A stretch of 5,227 nucleotides of DNA from DATCLS01 sp035265325 (lineage in GTDB: Bacteria > Actinomycetota > Acidimicrobiia > Acidimicrobiales > VFJN01): assembly GCA_035265325.1 (NCBI GenBank), contig DATFOS010000077.1, positions 1 through 5,227 of the forward strand, given 5' to 3'. A program made the position numbers and the translations under genes. The notes under the pieces were generated by a model. The model was given only the letters and a program-made list of their open reading frames with translations, searched no databases and was not told the DNA's origin. Shown one piece after another: positions 1-5,227 of this stretch. Within the stretch, counting starts at the first letter, position 1. Each line of letters starts with the position of its first letter.

Positions 1-759
1 GGTGTGGCGCTCGAACGCGACGAGCTGGTCGCCTTCCTCGCCGCCGCCAGGGATCACCGTTTGGGCGCCGCCGTCGCGCTGCTGTTCCTGCAGGGCTGGC
101 GCGTGTCCGAAGTCCTCGGCCTGGCCTGGGAAGACCTCGACCTCGAGGCCGGAACCGCCCATGTCCGACGGGCCTCCGTGTACGTCGACGGGAGGGGACA
201 GCAGCTCGGGCCACCCAAGACCGAAGGTGCCCACGGCGAGCACTGGCTCTCGCCCACCGTCGTCGCCCTGCTCGAACGCCGCCGCAGGACGCAGCAGTTC
301 GAACGGGAGGCGGCCCCGGTGTGGGAGACGCACACCTACGACGGCGAGCGCATCAACCTCGTGTCCACCACCCCGACCGGCGGGCTCGTGCTCCGCCAGA
401 CCGTGACCAAGGTGGTCAAGCAGGCCGCGAAGACCGCCGGCGTCGCCGTCGACCTCGCCACCCACGCCGGCCGCCGCACCGTCGTCACCCTCCTCTACGT
501 GGAAGGCGACGAAGCGCTGGAAGACATCGCCCACTACGTCGGCCACGCCAAGCCGGCCACCACCGCCGGCTACGTCAAGCGCCTCGGCCGCCGGCCCCGC
601 ACTGTCGCCGAACGAGCCGCCACCCTCCTCGACACCGGGCCGACCGATGCCACCAACGGAGAGGGGAGGGTTCGGAATGACTGTGTGGCCGACGCGAGCA
701 ACGCCGCGAGCAACGCCGCCGAATCGCCCGACACCACCCCGGACGGGTCCGAACGATGA
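1..759 (+). CDS. Tyrosine recombinase / phage-type integrase, 5' truncated by window edge
   Basis: This is the C-terminal part of a site-specific tyrosine recombinase, which cuts and rejoins DNA through a covalent 3'-phosphotyrosine link to integrate or excise a mobile element. The reading frame is open from base 1, so the true start and the N-terminal arm-binding and core-binding domains lie outside the window; the GTG at 4 is probably an internal Val. Counting from that Val as residue 1, the catalytic set is complete: R33 in GWRVSEVLGL, K72 in PPKTEG, H154 and R157 in HAGRR, H181 in GHAKPATT, and the nucleophile Y190 in AGYVKR. About 60 residues follow the Tyr, a long, polar tail with a small DASNAASNAA repeat, unlikely to be needed for catalysis. 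The gene converges on tRNA-Ser, with about 50 bases between its stop and the tRNA CCA end, as expected for an element integrated at a tRNA. The family is clear; the exact element type (prophage, ICE or plasmid) is not. Confidence 0.93.
   Translation, partial: GVALERDELVAFLAAARDHRLGAAVALLFLQGWRVSEVLGLAWEDLDLEAGTAHVRRASVYVDGRGQQLGPPKTEGAHGEHWLSPTVVALLERRRRTQQFEREAAPVWETHTYDGERINLVSTTPTGGLVLRQTVTKVVKQAAKTAGVAVDLATHAGRRTVVTLLYVEGDEALEDIAHYVGHAKPATTAGYVKRLGRRPRTVAERAATLLDTGPTDATNGEGRVRNDCVADASNAASNAAESPDTTPDGSER
694..717 (+). repeat. 12-bp tandem duplication in integrase tail
   Basis: Two perfect adjacent copies of gcgagcaacgcc (694-705 and 706-717) encode a repeated Ala-Ser-Asn-Ala unit in the C-terminal tail of the integrase. 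The unit is a multiple of three, so the frame is kept. It looks like a recent slippage duplication in a poorly constrained tail. Confidence 0.85.
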
Positions 760-776
760 GGCCTGGTCAGAGCGGT

Positions 777-807
777 GGTCCCGGACCTATGCGGACCGTC
801 CGGGACC
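777..807. terminator. Perfect 10-bp inverted repeat between integrase and tRNA-Ser
   Basis: Arms 777-786 (ggtcccggac) and 798-807 (gtccgggacc) are exact reverse complements around an 11-base loop. The element sits between the stop of the plus-strand integrase and the 3' end of the minus-strand tRNA, so it could terminate both converging transcripts. Neither side has a T-run, so an ordinary intrinsic terminator is not proven. The segment also holds three GGACC words at 783, 793 and 803, exactly 10 bp apart, so a recombination-protein binding site is an equally fair reading. Confidence 0.4.
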
Positions 808-810
808 TGG

Positions 811-866
811 TGGCGGAGGGAGTGGGATTCGAACCCACGGTGGGTTGCCCCACACACGCTTTCCAA
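811..866. other. Candidate attachment-site region (3' half of tRNA-Ser)
   Basis: Tyrosine integrases of mobile elements commonly use the 3' half of a tRNA gene (anticodon loop through T arm to CCA) as attB, and on integration they leave an intact tRNA with the integrase gene beside it. Here the integrase stop is about 50 bases from the CCA end and the tRNA is intact, so the crossover core probably lies between the anticodon loop and the CCA. The matching direct repeat at the other end of the element would be outside the window to the left. No second copy is visible inside it, so the core borders cannot be set. Confidence 0.4.
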
Positions 867-898
867 GCGTGCCGATTCGGCCGCTCTCGCATCCCTCC
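811..898 (-). tRNA. tRNA-Ser, anticodon GGA
   Basis: On the minus strand the 88 bases fold as a class II tRNA. The 7-bp acceptor stem GGAGGGA (898-892) pairs with TCCCTCC (821-815), followed by G and an encoded CCA (813-811). The anticodon arm is CACGC-TTGGAAA-GCGTG, with anticodon GGA at 864-862, which reads UCC and UCU serine codons. The long variable arm typical of tRNA-Ser is a GTGGG/CCCAC stem closed by GCAA. The T arm is GTGGG-TTCGAAT-CCCAC. The gene is divergent from the SRP RNA gene, and its 3' end faces the integrase. Both the isotype and the end-to-end fold are clear. Confidence 0.97.
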
Positions 899-930
899 TG
901 GGCCGGGGCCTGTGGCGCCCGGGACGGGAC

Positions 931-940
931 AGGCTATCGT
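931..940. promoter_or_regulatory. Candidate overlapping -10 elements between tRNA-Ser and SRP RNA
   Basis: Only 48 bases separate the 5' end of tRNA-Ser (898) from the base of the SRP RNA stem (947), so both promoters must lie close together, possibly extending into the genes. A plus-strand TATCGT at 935-940 ends six bases before 947, the right place for the -10 of the SRP RNA. On the minus strand TAGCCT (936-931) could serve the tRNA with a leader of roughly 25 bases. No convincing -35 hexamer is seen for either. The assignment rests on position and a loose match. Confidence 0.35.
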
Positions 941-946
941 GTCCGC

Positions 947-1084
947 ACGCCGGTGGCCGCAGGTGGCGGCCGGGTCCTGTGCAACCGCAACCCGTGAACC
1001 GAGTCAGGGCCGGGAGGCAGCAGCTCTCAGCGGAGCTTGCGGTGTGCCGCAGACAGCCTGGCCGCCACCTGTGGCCACCGGCGT
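947..1084 (+). ncRNA. ffs: Small signal recognition particle RNA (4.5S RNA)
   Basis: This RNA binds Ffh to form the bacterial SRP, which brings ribosomes making membrane proteins to FtsY and the Sec translocon. The diagnostic apical domain is present: GTCAGG (1003-1008), a GCC-GGGA-GGC tetraloop hairpin (1009-1018), then AGCAGC (1019-1024), matching the CAGG/AGCAG symmetric loop that contacts the Ffh M domain. Lower down, CCGCAA (985-990) pairs with TTGCGG (1037-1042), and CTGT (977-980) with ACAG (1053-1056). The basal helix pairs 947-974 with 1057-1084 without a break, including two G-U pairs. A molecule of E. coli size would run about 957-1074; I give the ends of the uninterrupted helix, and the processed ends are unknown. 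The tetraloop is GGGA rather than the common GGAA, still a GNRA loop. The position just before dnaX is the usual actinobacterial one. Confidence 0.9.
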
Positions 1085-1145
1085 CGTCCGTCCTCGGGAC
1101 CTTGGGGGATACCGCCTCCGGCCGTGCGACCTGCTCCGAGGCTCC

Positions 1146-1169
1146 GCCGGCGTGATCTTCGACGCCGGT
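1146..1169 (+). terminator. Small hairpin between SRP RNA and dnaX
   Basis: CCGGCGT (1147-1153) pairs exactly with ACGCCGG (1162-1168) around an 8-base loop, with one further G-U pair outside. It lies about 60 bases after the SRP RNA helix and about 70 before the dnaX start. It could end the SRP RNA transcript, but there is no T-run, and such stems are frequent by chance at this base composition. Confidence 0.25.
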
Positions 1170-1224
1170 CAGCGGGGCTGACGAAGGGCCTCGCCGGGGC
1201 GCCCGTCAGGCCGATTCGGGTCGA

Positions 1225-1237
1225 TAGCATCGCCCCG

Positions 1238-1238
<1 letters not shown>
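1225..1238 (+). promoter_or_regulatory. Candidate -10 element for leaderless dnaX transcript
   Basis: TAGCAT at 1225-1230 resembles a sigma-70-type -10 hexamer and ends seven bases before the A of the dnaX ATG at 1238, which would place the transcription start on or next to the start codon. No Shine-Dalgarno sequence precedes the ATG, and leaderless mRNAs are common in Actinomycetota. No clear -35 hexamer is seen near 1202-1207. Confidence 0.4.
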
Positions 1239-3657
<2,419 letters not shown>

Positions 3658-3661
<4 letters not shown>

Positions 3662-4194
3662 GCGACGCACCCAAGACGCCGTCCGGCGACGACCCCGCCG
3701 ACGAGCCGACCGCCCCGACCGGCGCCGGTGAGCAGGCCGAGGCCGGAACCGGTGACTCGATGACGGACGACGACGATGTCGTGGTGGCCGAGGTCGAGGT
3801 CACGGAGGTCGAGGTGGCGGGCGACCCGTCCGCCGGGTTCCCGGGCCTGCCCGGCCTCGGCGACGTCGGTGCGATCGGTGGCCTCGAGGGCCTGCTCGAA
3901 TCCGCCCAGGAAGCGCTGTCCGCTCAGGCGGCGGCGGCCGAGGAGGTCATCGAGGGCACGGCGGGCGGTGGCGTGGTCGTGGCGGAGATGTCCGGAGCGG
4001 GCGAGGTGCTGTCACTGAAGATCTCGCCCGAGGTCGTCGACCCGGACGACGTCGAGATGCTCCAGGACCTGGTGGTCGCCGCCCTCCACGACGCGGCGGG
4101 CAAGGTCACGGCCCTACAGCGCCAGGCGCTCGGTGCGTTCGGGGGCATGGACCTCGGCGGCCTGGGTGGCTTCGGCGACACCGGCGGCGGCTGA
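3658..4194 (+). CDS. ybaB: YbaB/EbfC family nucleoid-associated protein with acidic N-terminal extension
   Basis: YbaB/EbfC proteins are small dimeric DNA-binding proteins that coat the nucleoid and are nearly always encoded between dnaX and recR. The family core is at about residues 74-168: a helix (GLEGLLESAQEALSAQ), the GGGVVVAEMSGAGEVLSLKISPEVVDPDD strand block (103-131), the EMLQDLVVAALHDA helix, and a Gly-rich C-terminus (GGMDLGGLGGFG). The core matches well, but the whole is 178 aa against about 100-115 for most members. The excess is an N-terminal stretch of some 70 residues rich in Asp, Glu, Ala, Pro and Thr, with a DDDD run and an EVEVTEVEVA repeat, with little predicted fold. The start at 3658 has a good ribosome site and an ATGA overlap with dnaX; the in-frame ATG at 3760 (M35) is an alternative that would still leave an acidic leader. 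RecR follows 15 bases later. Confidence 0.93.
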
Positions 4195-4209
4195 GGCCGG
4201 GCGCCGCAC

Positions 4210-4815
<606 letters not shown>

Positions 4816-4823
4816 TCCTCGGA

Positions 4824-4858
4824 CCCCTCCCGGGCGCGCCGGTGCCGCCCGGTGGGGG
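4824..4858 (+). terminator. GC-rich hairpin directly after recR
   Basis: CCGGGCG (4830-4836) pairs with CGCCCGG (4846-4852) around a 9-base loop. After one mismatch and a T-G pair, CCCC (4824-4827) pairs with GGGG (4855-4858), making 12 pairs over 13 positions. It starts nine bases after the recR stop. There is no T-run, so it would be a tail-less terminator or a 3'-end stabilising stem for the dnaX-ybaB-recR transcript. Confidence 0.45.
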
Positions 4859-5090
4859 CCGCGCGGCGGGCGCGTGTGGCGGCGGGTGGTGGGCGTCCCT
4901 CGGCGTCCTCGAATCCCCTGACGGACAGATTGGCCGGCTCCGGGCGTCGATCGCTGAGGGCGGTCCGAGTGCGACACCTTCGGTCAAAGTCAGCGAGACG
5001 CACCCCGCCGGCGCATCCTCGTGCCTACCGCTCTGAGTGCGTGCGTGGGCGGATCGGCGGGGTTGTCCGGCGTCAAGGGGGCCGGGCAAA
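4859..5090. other. Intergenic stretch with no recognised feature
   Basis: Open frames here are extensions or shadows with no family-like sequence and no ribosome site. I see no tRNA, no convincing promoter and no notable repeat. A minus-strand TTGACC (4987-4982) resembles a -35 element but has no -10 partner at the proper distance. Confidence 0.5.
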
Positions 5091-5097
5091 ACGACAA

Positions 5098-5123
5098 CAC
5101 CCCGTGGCCGGAGCCACGGGGTG
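5098..5123 (-). terminator. Intrinsic terminator for leftward transcription
   Basis: CACCCCGTGGC (5098-5108) and GCCACGGGGTG (5113-5123) form a perfect 11-bp stem with a 4-base loop. Read on the minus strand the stem is followed at once by TTGTCGTTTTG (5097-5087), a T-rich tail that is striking in this GC-rich sequence. On the plus strand the stem is followed by ggacgtattcc, with no T-run, so leftward termination is the better reading. The transcript it ends would come from beyond the right edge or from the structured segment 5134-5220. It would also protect against read-through toward recR. Confidence 0.68.
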
Positions 5124-5133
5124 GGACGTATTC

Positions 5134-5220
5134 CGTCGACGTTCCCTGGTACACCGGCCCAGCGGTCGGGGCGGGCGGACGGGACCGACCACCGGACCGG
5201 TGCACCACGAAACGTCGACG
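5134..5220 (-). other. Foldable 87-base segment, possible structured RNA or 3' UTR
   Basis: The ends cgtcgacgtt (5134-5143) and aacgtcgacg (5211-5220) are exact reverse complements. Inside them ggtacaccgg (5148-5157) pairs with ccggtgcacc (5197-5206) with one A-C mismatch that becomes a T-G wobble on the minus strand, and ggtcgg (5164-5169) pairs with ccgacc (5185-5190). The minus-strand version leads directly into the terminator at 5098-5123. None of the three minus-strand frames has a stop between the right edge and the terminator, so no protein gene ends here. I do not recognise an Rfam-type family. It may be a small RNA, a long 3' UTR, or chance pairing at high GC. Confidence 0.3.
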
Positions 5221-5227
5221 TGCGACT

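Noticed and set aside
1037..1237. Upstream in-frame extension of dnaX by 67 codons
   Set aside because: It overlaps the SRP RNA and encodes sequence with no DnaX resemblance; ATG 1238 gives the canonical N-terminus.
4895..4920. tRNA-like string tcgaatcccc after recR
   Set aside because: The TTC of a T loop and the partner stems are missing, and no acceptor or anticodon arm can be drawn around it.

Overview
The window is very G+C-rich, with strong third-position G/C bias in its genes. It carries the housekeeping order tRNA-Ser, small SRP RNA, dnaX, ybaB/ebfC, recR that is typical of high-G+C Actinomycetota. The unusually long Gly/Ala/Pro DnaX linker, the encoded tRNA CCA end and the lack of a clear Shine-Dalgarno site before dnaX all fit that phylum. 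An Acidimicrobiia-like lineage is possible, but I cannot fix the class from sequence alone.

Left edge (1-810): the 3' part of a tyrosine recombinase (phage/ICE integrase) with a complete catalytic domain, truncated by the window edge. It is followed by about 50 bases holding a perfect 10-bp inverted repeat and three GGACC words at an exact 10-bp period. Then comes tRNA-Ser(GGA) on the minus strand (811-898), with its 3' end facing the integrase. This is the usual geometry of an element integrated into the 3' end of a tRNA gene, so the chromosome/element border probably lies within or just beside the tRNA.

Centre (899-4815): the 4.5S/SRP RNA gene (about 947-1084, plus strand) has an unbroken 28-pair basal stem and a GGGA apical tetraloop. 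A short spacer leads to dnaX (1238-3661, 807 aa, probably leaderless). dnaX overlaps ybaB/ebfC (3658-4194) by ATGA, and recR (4210-4815, GTG start) follows 15 bases later. The three genes look like one operon: clamp-loader tau subunit, nucleoid-associated YbaB, and the RecFOR-pathway protein RecR, a replication/recombination-repair set.

Right edge (4816-5227): 412 bases with no supportable protein gene. A GC-rich hairpin sits directly after recR. An 11-bp perfect hairpin at 5098-5123 is followed, on the minus strand, by a T-rich run, so it reads as a terminator for leftward transcription. Just upstream of it on the minus strand is an 87-base foldable segment (5134-5220) in which no minus-strand reading frame ends. 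This makes a small structured RNA or a long 3' UTR possible.

No clearly new biological system is visible. The items most worth checking are the integrase/tRNA border, the extended SRP RNA stem, the acidic extension on YbaB, and the structured minus-strand segment at the right edge.
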